Below, one piece after another: positions 19,345 through 27,156 of a stretch of DNA of 64,000 nucleotides. Under the pieces are notes generated by a model. It saw only the letters and a list, made by a program, of their open reading frames with translations, was not told the origin of the DNA and searched no databases. The DNA lies in NCBI RefSeq assembly GCF_002836775.1, contig NZ_PJAQ01000066.1, forward strand, positions 62,001-126,000. The letters are read 5' to 3'. This DNA is from Colwellia sp. 12G3. GTDB lineage: Bacteria > Pseudomonadota > Gammaproteobacteria > Enterobacterales > Alteromonadaceae. Positions within the stretch are counted from its first letter, which is position 1. Each line of letters begins with the position of its first letter. A program made the translations under genes and the position numbers.

Positions 19345-19482
19345 GATGATGACATCATTCTGGAAGAAATTTTAGAAACGCTTGAAGATGAAGGATTTAA
19401 TACTCTTGCTACTAACAATGGTGCAGATGATAACATCACCAAACTTTTTAGCCCTTGGAAATTACTAGCTAGATGTCGCTAG
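19345..19482 (+). pseudogene. Remnant of a response regulator receiver domain
   Basis: The plus-strand frame reads DDDIILEEILETLEDEGFNT and then LATNNGADDNITKLF before a TAG at 19480. It begins directly after a TGA and lacks the first strand and the phospho-acceptor half. The sequence resembles VDDEEIILEEASETLTEEGY of the receiver at 14876-15274, so it is a piece of a related regulator gene. Confidence 0.6.
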
Positions 19483-19589
19483 GTTCTCCTGCGAACAAAG
19501 CTACACACTTTTATTACCGCTGAATACAGCACAATAATTTAGTTTAAATCTCTGTAAATGACGTATTGATACTGGTAGTTATGAGCGGT

Positions 19590-19988
19590 TTACTCAGGAG
19601 GGAGATATCCAGCATCTAAAATCTCCTGCAGCAGAAGCTCTAAATCCTCAAGTCGTATGGGCTTAGTAATACCTCCTATAATAATATTACCACTCGCTTT
19701 ACCTAACATTTTTGCAACTTGAATGTATTTACCATCATGTCCACTAATTAGAATAATTGGGGTAAATCTATTTTGTAGGCCTACCCATTCTAGTAGTTCA
19801 TTGCCATCCATTTCAGGCATGACAATGTCCATAACAATACCTACTGGATTAGTGGCAAGATATGTCTCCTGAAATTTCTTTGCACTCGTTTCAAATTTCA
19901 CTTCAAAACCCATATCTTCAGCAAGCTCACATAGAGGTTCTTCCAAATCCCGGTCATCATCAACTACAAGAAGCAGTGGTTTAGTCAT
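19590..19988 (-). CDS. Single-domain response regulator (receiver only)
   Basis: This 132-residue receiver has an acidic triplet at residues 10-12 (LLVVDDDRD), phospho-Asp54 in GIVMDIVMPEMDG, Ser in LISGHDG and Lys in GITKPIRLED. It has no output domain, so it probably passes phosphate to or from a kinase, or acts by protein contact. An AGGAT ribosome-binding site precedes ATG 19988. No kinase adjoins it, and the nearest intact one is the MASE1 kinase 1.2 kb away across decayed kinase DNA. It is therefore an orphan, possibly left from a lost operon. Confidence 0.85.
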   Translation of the reverse strand: MTKPLLLVVDDDRDLEEPLCELAEDMGFEVKFETSAKKFQETYLATNPVGIVMDIVMPEMDGNELLEWVGLQNRFTPIILISGHDGKYIQVAKMLGKASGNIIIGGITKPIRLEDLELLLQEILDAGYLPPE

Positions 19989-20399
19989 TATAATATCCTA
20001 TTCATAGATAAATTAAATGTATACACTCAGAGCTCTTAAGTCAAAACAATGGAGGAGGATAGTTATATTTTTAATTAATTGTCGCATATCAAATATTATT
20101 ATATCTATCGCAATGTCTAGTTACAGTCGATATTCAAATCAAACGACAGAATCCTATAATCTCAATCTTTACCCTCATAATTTTCTTAAATTAATACTCT
20201 AATTTGTGTGTAAATAGCATATAGGATTTGCCAAGGCAGGCATATCGTAAAATAAGGAATGATTTATTTTGAGCCCATCAAGAGAAAAACTACGAACGAC
20301 TAGTTTTAGTCAAAACACGTCACACAGCCGAATATTAAATCTTGGCTAATATTCTTCTAAATAAGATCAAGGATTCACAAGAAATTAATGACTATATAG

Positions 20400-20452
20400 T
20401 GGCTACCAGTTGGCCTAAAGAAGAACCAGTAGCTAAAGTCAGAAATGCGCAC
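20400..20452 (+). repeat. 53-bp dispersed repeat, copy B
   Basis: It contains TGGCCTAAAGAAGAACCAGT, AGCTAAAGTCA and GCGCAC. It aligns without gaps to the reverse complement of 9365-9417 and with one gap to 20732-20784. It is the most diverged of the three copies and shows no coding potential. Confidence 0.65.
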
Positions 20453-20731
20453 ACTAAGTGATAATCAATTCTATGGCGCAATGTGCCCCGAAGCGTCATA
20501 GAATTTAATACTTAAAATCATATTAATCTAATGTCCGCTTTGGTATTTTTTAATCAAATTAAAATTTTTGACTTTATAGATTCCTGATGAAATTTAGAAC
20601 AACTATATTATCTACGCAGAGCTGATTTGTATCGGTTCAAATGTCGCTAGATAAGCCAAGGCTAAGGTCTTCTTTCGTATCAAAGTGATCCTTATAAACG
20701 ATGATTTGGGTTCATGAAAAGGGTCGGCTTT

Positions 20732-20784
20732 GTGGTAACTATTGACCTAAAGAATAGCCAATAGCTAACGTCAACAAAGCGCAC
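20732..20784 (+). repeat. 53-bp dispersed repeat, copy C
   Basis: It contains TTGACCTAAAGAATAGCCA, ATAGCTAACGTCAAC and AAAGCGCAC, matching copies A and B. The GTTGAC/GTCAAC-like half-sites inside the unit form a weak inverted repeat, which could be structural. Confidence 0.65.
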
Positions 20785-21200
20785 AAGGTAATCATTAAGG
20801 TTGTTGACTGAATATCAGACATTATGATCGAACAAAAAACCCATAAACTCTCATTTGTTTTGGCCCATCAAAATAAACATAATAATTTTCTGATGATTTG
20901 TGACGTTATGACTGTTTTTCTTAGTAGTTTTGACGCGAAAATCATAAATGATTTCACATGTCCACTTACAGGACTTATCAAGCCAGATAATCCATTCTCG
21001 AAATTTTCGAAGCTCTTCACGTGTGTGGAGGTGTCATAGAAAATGAGAATTGCGGAACACGTTGCGGATCAAAATATTATAGTGGCTGATTTGAAATAAT
21101 TAAGCTAAATAATTGAGTGGCTCATAATAATAGTCTTAGCTGTTATTACATTATCCAAAACTGAATAACAAAAATTAGGCTTGATAACCTTAGCCTAATG

Positions 21201-21230
21201 CTAAAAATATTTACATACAAATTCGATCAT
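21201..21230 (-). pseudogene. Copy 1 of the small-peptide gene, truncated by one extra T
   Basis: ATG at 21230 follows GGAGG by 7 bp and encodes MIEFVCKYF before TAG. Copy 2 at 21684-21761 has four T where this copy has five. Removing one T would extend the frame to about 27 residues (MIEFVCKYFSIRLRLSSLIF and on to FWIM), closely matching copy 2. I therefore read it as a recently frameshifted paralogue. The leader contains the same conserved elements as copy 2, including a leader frame MTNVCKATISF at 21352-21317. Confidence 0.5.
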
Positions 21231-21385
21231 GATTTATCCTCCGTTTACTTAAAAGTTGAAATTATGAAGTAAACGAAAGATAAACTATTCACCAAAAAAA
21301 TGTTGAATCTGAACCGCTAAAAACTTATAGTGGCTTTGCATACATTTGTCATCTTTCGATTTACTTCGATTATGTTGACTTTAAA

Positions 21386-21423
21386 AAACCTTAAGCGCCT
21401 GAGAAACTCTTAAGGTTTTTTTG
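21386..21423. terminator. Strong bidirectional hairpin at the border of small-peptide unit 1
   Basis: AAAACCTTAAG at about 21386-21396 pairs perfectly with CTTAAGGTTTT around a 13-nt loop, and T-runs follow on both strands. On the plus strand it could end a transcript antisense to the small-peptide unit. On the minus strand it insulates the unit from upstream transcription. Unit 2 has a degenerate equivalent at about 21897-21933. Confidence 0.6.
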
Positions 21424-21629
21424 TGCCTAAAATCGGCCTGTTTACTTTCCTTAGAACAACGAAATTTAGGCTTAATGCGAATCAAGTTAAGAGAGTTACG
21501 CTCGTATAATAATCTTAAGTAGTCCTTTGAACCCGAAAAGTATTTGCCCAATTGATTTGTATATTAATAACTTTCTATTTGAGGTTTATGTACCCAGCTT
21601 TAAGATAACTACATAAATAAACAAGCATA

Positions 21630-21662
21630 AAAAAGCCACTCAATAAATTGAATGGCTTTTTA
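21630..21662. terminator. Bidirectional terminator after small-peptide unit 2
   Basis: AAAAGCCACTCAAT and ATTGAATGGCTTTT form a long near-perfect stem with T-runs on both strands. It lies about 22-54 bp beyond the stop codon of the 25-residue frame on the minus strand, so that small gene has its own terminator. Unit 1 keeps only half of this structure. Confidence 0.65.
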
Positions 21663-21683
21663 ATTATGAAGTCTTAGTTGCTA

Positions 21684-21761
21684 TTACATCATCCAGAACG
21701 TAATAATAAAACTTGATAGATTTAGCTTGATGCTAAAATATTTACATGTAAATTCAATCAT
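21684..21761 (-). CDS. 25-residue hydrophobic/cationic small protein with structured leader (copy 2)
   Basis: ATG 21761 lies 6 bp after a perfect AGGAGG. The frame encodes 25 residues (MIEFTCKYFSIKLNLSSFII, then TFWMM) and ends at TAA 21684, followed by its own terminator. The N-terminal half is short and cationic, the C-terminal half is hydrophobic with Trp near the end, as in many small membrane peptides. A 9-bp hairpin (TTTACTTCA/TGAAGTAAA, 21773-21793) abuts the ribosome-binding site. Its distal arm can alternatively pair with 21866-21881. A second short frame, MTNVCKPR, lies in the leader at 21866-21840. A tandem paralogue lies 450 bp away. The family is not known to me. A type-I-toxin-like or attenuation-controlled peptide is inference. 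Confidence 0.55.
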   Translation of the reverse strand: MIEFTCKYFSIKLNLSSFIITFWMM

Positions 21762-21784
21762 GGTTATCCTCCTTTACTTCAAAG

Positions 21785-21881
21785 TGAAGTAAACGAAAGA
21801 GAAACTGTTCAAAAAAAGTGAACATGTACCACTAAAAAATTATCGTGGCTTGCATACATTTGTCATCTTTCGATTTACTTC
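21785..21881 (-). promoter_or_regulatory. Alternative-pairing leader of small-peptide unit 2
   Basis: GAAGTAAACGAAAGA (21786-21800) can pair with TCTTTCGATTTACTTC (21866-21881) to form a long-range stem. It can instead pair with TTTACTTCA next to the ribosome-binding site. The two pairings exclude each other. In unit 1 the same arms occur at about 21266-21280 and 21352-21367, and the 33 bp around 21338-21370 are identical to unit 2. A leader frame starting MTNVCK begins inside the long-range stem in both units. This layout fits translational attenuation, a riboswitch or antisense control. Confidence 0.5.
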
Positions 21882-22544
21882 GGTTATGTTTATTTAAAAA
21901 GCCTTTGCGCCTGAGAAACTCTTAAGCTTTTTATAATTCTATATATTAGCCATTTGGTATATATAGGTTTTTTTATAATTCTAGACACAAGATAGTGAGG
22001 TTTGACCTGTTTTGCAAGAGATAAAATAAGTTGATCTTTGTCTTTATTTTAGCCATGTTTTAAGGGGTAGTGATGACTAACCTAGTAAGACTATTTGATT
22101 TTGGAATTTACTAAAAGCAACGATTATTTTATTTATTTTAACGCTAATTATTTTTATAAATTATTTTTGGTCAATATATATTTTCGCTATAGCAAATTAA
22201 CATAAATTAAATAAAACTCATATTTTACAGTTGGTTATTATTACTAGCTAAGTGCAGAGCAATGTATAAACAACTTGATTGTTTATACAACAATTATTTT
22301 ACTCCTATCTGAACCATCGAATTTACTAAGTTTTGAACTTTATGAACAAGTAAAGGTAGTTATTTTTAAAGCTTACGACAGCGCAATATATAATTAACAC
22401 ACAGTGAGTCAGCTAACTTATGATTTCCTGTCATTGAATACACCTATTATCATACCCACCATTAGTAATAACAATACAGATATAATATATCTAAAACGTC
22501 CCTATTTTTCGTGGAAGTGGTGAAGGGCGAATAAACTTATCATT

Positions 22545-22655
22545 GTCTAATATACCGCCACCACAACCGACATCAATAACCTACTTATCATAAAGACAGT
22601 TAATTTGATGTAATGGTTTAAAGTCACCAGTTAAATCCCACCATTAGCTATCAAC
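22545..22655 (-). pseudogene. ubiG: Fragment of ubiG (ubiquinone methyltransferase)
   Basis: On the minus strand the fragment reads WWDLTGDFKPLHQINCLYDK, then a stop, then VIDVGCGGGIL. This is the UbiG N-terminal WWD-x2-G-x-FKPLHxIN signature joined to methyltransferase motif I (LDVGCGGGIL), with the intervening ~20 residues deleted and stop codons inserted. Just upstream, KF and VDS before WWD also fit UbiG. Nothing after motif I is recognisable. It is a decayed partial copy. Confidence 0.65.
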
Positions 22656-23154
22656 TTATTAAAATTTCAACTTTCTCTTCATTTACGTTAAGAGATTGGG
22701 TTGACATGCATTCACTACAATTTAATCCATGTGCTTCTGCCTGCCCCCCCCCTATAATTTAAGGTTAATAAACTGCTCACATGTGGATCGTCACAAATAA
22801 TGAGAAACTCGTCACCGGATGAGAAAATTTAATTGTGAATTGATCACCATAAATCTGATCCGCAATATAGTAAAAGAAGACGTAATCCCCACATCTAATC
22901 CTATTTATATTTGATTGCTCAGCTTCTGTAGGCTAACTCTATATTTTATTAACGGCTCTTTTACAGAATTTAACTATGCCGGACAAAATTCAGAAGTAAA
23001 CTGGAACCCACACATATGAACCTATATATACGTAATCGTCTAGTGCGATTATTATCAGTCTGTATATACCAACACATATAGACCCTTGAATTTTATTTAA
23101 CTATTTAAGCCTCAAAAAATTATCCTGTTATTATTAATTCTCATGTTGCCGTGA

Positions 23155-23180
23155 ATTCTCAACTTAAGTGGCGGTGATCA
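23155..23180 (-). repeat. 26-bp dispersed repeat, right copy
   Basis: The reverse complement of 5648-5673 with one mismatch. It lies 40 bp upstream of the predicted NtrC site of glnK and so marks the right-hand end of the gene-poor region. Confidence 0.75.
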
Positions 23181-23220
23181 ACACCACATTGCACCAGATG
23201 ATCTCAGTCGGGTGCTTTTA

Positions 23221-23237
23221 TGCACGTTCTTGGTGCG
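23221..23237. promoter_or_regulatory. Predicted NtrC-binding site
   Basis: TGCACGTTCTTGGTGCG fits the NtrC dyad GCAC-N5-TGGTGC. It centres about 75 bp upstream of the predicted sigma-54 promoter, a normal distance for an enhancer. Further half-sites (TTGCACC at 23189 and GGGTGC at 23210-23215) lie just upstream and may form a second, weaker site. Confidence 0.7.
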
Positions 23238-23298
23238 ATTAAAGTAATTATAAATTTTAGCATCTGCTTAAGTTGTTAATTTATATCGTAAATTCATG

Positions 23299-23315
23299 TT
23301 GGCATATGAATTGTA
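23299..23315 (+). promoter_or_regulatory. Predicted sigma-54 promoter of glnK-amtB
   Basis: TTGGCATATGAATTGTA fits TGGCAC-N5-TTGC with the conserved GG and the correct spacing. The -12 element has GT instead of GC. With the NtrC site upstream and glnK starting 46 bp downstream, nitrogen-limitation control is likely. Confidence 0.7.
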
Positions 23316-23351
23316 TTATCTGGTTATCAGAAAGATAAAAACTATAACTAG

Positions 23352-23699
<348 letters not shown>

Positions 23700-23711
23700 A
23701 GGAGAATGATT

Positions 23712-24992
23712 ATGGAACAAAATATATTTCAATTACAGTACGCTTTAGATACCTTTTATTTTCTTATTTGTGGTGCTTTGGTTATGTGGATGGCTGCGGG
23801 CTTCTCAATGCTTGAAGCTGGCTTGGTACGAGCTAAAAACACTACCGAAATTTTGACGAAAAACGTCGCGTTATATGCAATCGCTTGCATCATGTATCTT
23901 ATCGTCGGTTACGATATTATGTACGGCGGTGGTATTTTCTTAAATGGTATAGCGCTTGACGGTGCTAGTGATGCAGAAGCACTTGTTGGTGCTGTATTAG
24001 CTGAATCTGCTGAAGCCGGCTTTGATGGTGGTGCGGTTTATTCAAACGCTTCTGATTTCTTCTTCCAAGTAGTTTTTGTTGCAACGGCGATGTCGATTGT
24101 TTCAGGTGCTGTTGCAGAACGTATGAAATTATGGGCTTTCTTAGCATTTACCGTGGTATTAACTGGCTTTATCTATCCGATGGAAGGTAGCTGGACTTGG
24201 AACGGTGAGGCAGTCTTTGGTTTGTATACGTTAGGTGACTTAGGGTTCTCAGATTTTGCTGGTTCAGGTATTGTTCATATGGCTGGTGCTTCTGCAGCAT
24301 TAGCGGGTGTTTTATTACTTGGCGCTCGTAAAGGAAAATACGGTAAAGACGGCAAAGTTAATGCCATTCCAGGTGCTAACTTACCAATGGCAACATTAGG
24401 TACCTTTATTTTATGGATGGGTTGGTTTGGTTTTAATGGTGGTTCAGTGTTAAAACTTGCTGACATTAATAGTGCTAACTCAGTAGCTATGGTGTTTTTA
24501 AATACCAACGCAGCAGCTGCAGCAGGTGCAATTTCAGCACTTATCTTCGCTAAAATACTATTCAAAAAAGCAGATTTAACCATGACATTAAACGGTGCTT
24601 TAGCAGGTTTAGTAGCGATTACTGCTGAGCCTTCGACACCATCACCATTACAAGCAACAATCTTTGGTGCTATCGCTGGCGTTATTGTAGTGATGTCCAT
24701 TTTAGCATTAGACAAAATTAAAATTGATGATCCTGTAGGTGCTATCTCTGTACACGGTGTTGTTGGCTTCTTTGGTTTGATGATTGTGCCAATCACTAAC
24801 TCAGCCTCTAGCTTCAGTGGTCAGCTCATTGGTGCAGCAACTATCTTTGTTTGGGTATTTGGTACTAGTTTTGTTGTTTGGTTTGCTCTGAAGAAGATTA
24901 TCGGTATTCGAGTTAGTGCTGAAGAAGAGTATGAAGGTGTTGATATCTCTGATTGTGGTATGGAAGCTTACCCAGAGTTCACACGAGGTTAG
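23712..24992 (+). CDS. amtB: Ammonium transporter
   Basis: An integral inner-membrane Amt/Rh channel of 426 residues with eleven predicted helices. Recognisable segments are MWMAAGFSMLEAGLVRAKNT, the GSGIVHMAGASAALAGVLLLG region with the first pore His, WMGWFGFNGGS, NTNAAAAAGAISAL and the second pore His in GAISVHGVVGFFG. The C-terminal tail (YEGVDISDCGMEAYPEF) is the part that PII grips in related transporters. I prefer ATG 23712 to ATG 23706, because GGAG at 23701-23704 is 7 bp from the former but only 1 bp from the latter. It forms an operon with glnK and ends at a terminator at 25055-25094. Confidence 0.93.
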   Translation: MEQNIFQLQYALDTFYFLICGALVMWMAAGFSMLEAGLVRAKNTTEILTKNVALYAIACIMYLIVGYDIMYGGGIFLNGIALDGASDAEALVGAVLAESAEAGFDGGAVYSNASDFFFQVVFVATAMSIVSGAVAERMKLWAFLAFTVVLTGFIYPMEGSWTWNGEAVFGLYTLGDLGFSDFAGSGIVHMAGASAALAGVLLLGARKGKYGKDGKVNAIPGANLPMATLGTFILWMGWFGFNGGSVLKLADINSANSVAMVFLNTNAAAAAGAISALIFAKILFKKADLTMTLNGALAGLVAITAEPSTPSPLQATIFGAIAGVIVVMSILALDKIKIDDPVGAISVHGVVGFFGLMIVPITNSASSFSGQLIGAATIFVWVFGTSFVVWFALKKIIGIRVSAEEEYEGVDISDCGMEAYPEFTRG

Positions 24993-25054
24993 TACTTCAA
25001 AGGTTAATAATATTCGAAGTTAGAAGATTAATACTGATAGCTAAGAATTAAACA

Positions 25055-25094
25055 AAAAAAGCAGCGAAATCACTAGATGATACGCTGCTTTTTT
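25055..25094. terminator. Bidirectional terminator between amtB and the cyclophilin gene
   Basis: AAAAAAGCAGCG and CGCTGCTTTTTT pair over 12 bp around a 16-nt loop, with T-runs on both strands. It ends the glnK-amtB transcript and the convergent cyclophilin transcript. Confidence 0.85.
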
Positions 25095-25114
25095 ATTGAC
25101 TTTTTTTGCTTAAC

Positions 25115-25978
25115 TTAACGCTTTAAAATACGTTTTCGTGTTGATACTAGCGCTAACATAACAATTGAAAACCAAGCAATAGAACCACCATCGCTTTCTT
25201 CAGCTTCCTTTAAATATTTATTAGCATCACTTGGGAAAGCATCAGCTATGTCTATCACGCCATCACCATCACTATCAGGTTCTTTTGATTTTAATGGGAT
25301 TAAGTCGCTGTCAGTTACTTTTGTATTATCAAAAATACCTACGTATTCAATAACAACAAAATTTTCCATGCCAGGCGCACTCATATCACCACATGTTTGA
25401 CTGTTATCCATCACCATAGGAATGCCTTCTAGGCCTTCAGATGTACATAGCGTAAGTAGGGTTATATTTTCTATAATATCCATACCGCTAATTACTTGGC
25501 CAAAAACGGTAAAACCACCATTTTGTCTATCTAAGTTGTCGCTATTATCTTTTAAGTTAAAAAACCATTGGTTGGTAGCACTATGAACATTGTTGCCTTT
25601 TTTCGCCATGGCGATGGTGCCTTGGACATTAGAATAAACTGGCTCGTTTATTACAGGGGCATCAGAAACTAAAGCGGTTAAAGGCCATTCACCAGTAAAT
25701 TCAAAGCCACCGCCTTGAACAATAAAGTCAGGAACAGCACGATGTATTACTGAATTAGTATAATGCCCTTCATTTAAATAGTTGAGGAAATTTTTCACCG
25801 TCTCAGGTGTCGTTGTATCAAACAAGTTAACTTTAATACTTTCTGTACTGAGTGATGTTTTAATTTCAACAATAGTAGCATTAGCTGTGTTGGCAAGGGT
25901 TAAACTTGCAGTCGCTATACCGATAAGAGAAAGAAGCGTTCGGGTATTTTTCTTTGTTATTTGATTAAACATGGACAA
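25115..25978 (-). CDS. Exported cyclophilin-type peptidyl-prolyl isomerase with GlyGly-CTERM tail
   Basis: This 287-residue protein has a signal peptide (TLANTANA-TIVEI, cleavage near residue 35) and a cyclophilin domain from about 36 to 205 (TVKNFLNYLNEGHYTNSVIH, RAVPDFIVQGGGF, GTIAMAKKGN, ATNQWFFNLKDN, GGFTVFGQVISGMDII). The catalytic Arg of the FIVQGG region is replaced in context by HRAVPDF, the normal arrangement in bacterial cyclophilins. A calcium-binding-like DSDGDGVIDIADAFPSD linker follows. The end, SDGGSIAWFSIVMLALVSTR then KRILKR, fits a GlyGly-CTERM sorting signal, which rhombosortase cuts before export by type II secretion. A surface or secreted foldase is therefore likely. Confidence 0.85.
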   Translation of the reverse strand: MSMFNQITKKNTRTLLSLIGIATASLTLANTANATIVEIKTSLSTESIKVNLFDTTTPETVKNFLNYLNEGHYTNSVIHRAVPDFIVQGGGFEFTGEWPLTALVSDAPVINEPVYSNVQGTIAMAKKGNNVHSATNQWFFNLKDNSDNLDRQNGGFTVFGQVISGMDIIENITLLTLCTSEGLEGIPMVMDNSQTCGDMSAPGMENFVVIEYVGIFDNTKVTDSDLIPLKSKEPDSDGDGVIDIADAFPSDANKYLKEAEESDGGSIAWFSIVMLALVSTRKRILKR

Positions 25979-26164
25979 CCTAGTTTTGCGGTAAATGGTT
26001 TTATATTATGTCTCATAGTAAATGCTGTAATCGGCGTTAACAAGTAGCAGTTACACTTTAGTAACTTCGATTAAAAGAATAACTTTATCTGTTGCTAGGT
26101 TAGTGCTGGTGATAGTGATAATATCGGAACATAATTATAAGAAATACTCTGCAGTAAATACCTT

Positions 26165-26977
26165 ATGTTCAAATCTTTAAATCATCTTTGGCGGATTGTA
26201 GCAACAGGCTTTTGTTTCGCATTTTTTGGTCTAGGTGGCGTATTTTTATCCTTTTTTATTTTCCCTTTGCAAAAACTATTTATTAACGATGTAGCTAAGC
26301 AAAAAAAAATAGCGCGTAAAACTGTTCATTATATTTTTAAATTCTTTATCGGTATGATGGCTTTTACTGGCGTTTTTAGTTTTGACTTGGTCAGGGCTAA
26401 AAAGTTAAGTAAAATCAATGGTCAGTTGGTGCTTGCTAACCATCCATCATTGATAGATGTTGTGGTACTCATATCAATAATTCCTAATGCTGATTGTGTA
26501 GTCAAAGCGCATTTATTTACTAATCCCTTTTTACGTCGAGTTTTTAAAAATACCGGTTATATCAGTAATGCTGAGCCTGAAGGGCTATTGATTGATTGTA
26601 AAAAATCTATAGCTGCTGGTAATAACTTGATAATTTTTCCTGAAGGAACGCGCACTAAACCAGGACAAGACATTAAATTCCAACGCGGTGCTGCTAATAT
26701 TGCTTTACGCTGTTTATCGGATAATGCACATCTCACTAATCAAGAATCCGGTATAAGTACTGTGCTCATTCAAGTCAAACCGACCACATTAACCAAATCA
26801 GAGCCTTGGTATAAAGTACCAGCATATAAGGCACAATTTAGTGCTGAGTTAATTGATAATTCGCTGAGACCACCAAGTTTTGATAGTACGTTTGATAGCA
26901 ATAATATCAGCAAGCAAGTACGTCAGTATAATCAAAGACTGGAAAGTTTTTTTGTTGAGGCCATTGCCAAAAGTTAA
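26165..26977 (+). CDS. Lysophospholipid acyltransferase family (PlsC-like) protein
   Basis: This 270-residue membrane-associated acyltransferase has N-terminal hydrophobic helices (about 10-35 and 55-75). The catalytic H-x4-D motif is His93 to Asp98 (LANHPSLIDVV), and the substrate-binding block FPEGTRTKPGQ falls near residue 159. Such enzymes transfer acyl groups from acyl-ACP or acyl-CoA to lysophosphatidate or similar alcohols. Relatives are also found in aryl polyene clusters, but this gene lies 7 kb from the pigment cluster here. It stands alone, divergent from the cyclophilin gene. The ribosome-binding site is weak. The exact substrate is not readable. Confidence 0.8.
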   Translation: MFKSLNHLWRIVATGFCFAFFGLGGVFLSFFIFPLQKLFINDVAKQKKIARKTVHYIFKFFIGMMAFTGVFSFDLVRAKKLSKINGQLVLANHPSLIDVVVLISIIPNADCVVKAHLFTNPFLRRVFKNTGYISNAEPEGLLIDCKKSIAAGNNLIIFPEGTRTKPGQDIKFQRGAANIALRCLSDNAHLTNQESGISTVLIQVKPTTLTKSEPWYKVPAYKAQFSAELIDNSLRPPSFDSTFDSNNISKQVRQYNQRLESFFVEAIAKS

Positions 26978-27156
26978 TTGTGGGCAAGTGTTGAGTCTGA
27001 ATTAGCTAATAATAAATGTAGCTCTTAGCAAGTAGAACAAGATGATTTTTTTGCAAGAAAAACTCATTTTTGCTAGTCTAGCGCTAATTTTCTGTCTGTT
27101 GTAATCCAGTTTAGCTCTTAGGTGTTCGCCAATTTAACTAGGTTATTGAGTATGTT

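Larger units (their letters stand above)
18385..19589. other. Gene-free stretch with signalling-gene debris and mobile repeats
   Basis: These 1.2 kb lie between the MASE1 kinase and the next receiver gene. They contain a kinase C-terminal remnant (18577-18670), the right copy of the ~95-bp repeat (18853-18946), a 266-bp MITE-like element (18987-19252) and a receiver remnant (19345-19482), each listed separately. No intact gene is present. Confidence 0.6.
19989..23154. other. 3.2-kb region without protein genes of ordinary size
   Basis: Apart from two structured small-peptide units (21201-21940), the region holds two copies of the 53-bp repeat, a ubiG fragment near 22545-22655 and a nine-C homopolymer at 22744-22752. 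Open frames at 20017-20202 and 20824-21039 lack ribosome-binding sites and protein-like composition. I read most of this DNA as decayed or non-coding. Confidence 0.55.

Noticed and set aside
9365-20784. 53-bp repeats as integron attC sites
   Set aside because: They lack the paired R/L core sites with RYYYAAC ends, and no integrase or cassette array is present.
20017-21039. Open frames at 20017-20202 and 20824-21039 as small genes
   Set aside because: They have no ribosome-binding site and no protein-like pattern. The second overlaps no conserved element and lies in decayed DNA.
22744-22752. Nine-C run as a phase-variation tract
   Set aside because: No coding frame or promoter adjoins it, so slippage would have no visible consequence.
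24275-24796. A 173-residue open frame antisense to amtB
   Set aside because: It lies wholly inside the ammonium transporter gene, is rich in Ala/Pro/Thr as expected from an antisense frame, and has no ribosome-binding site.
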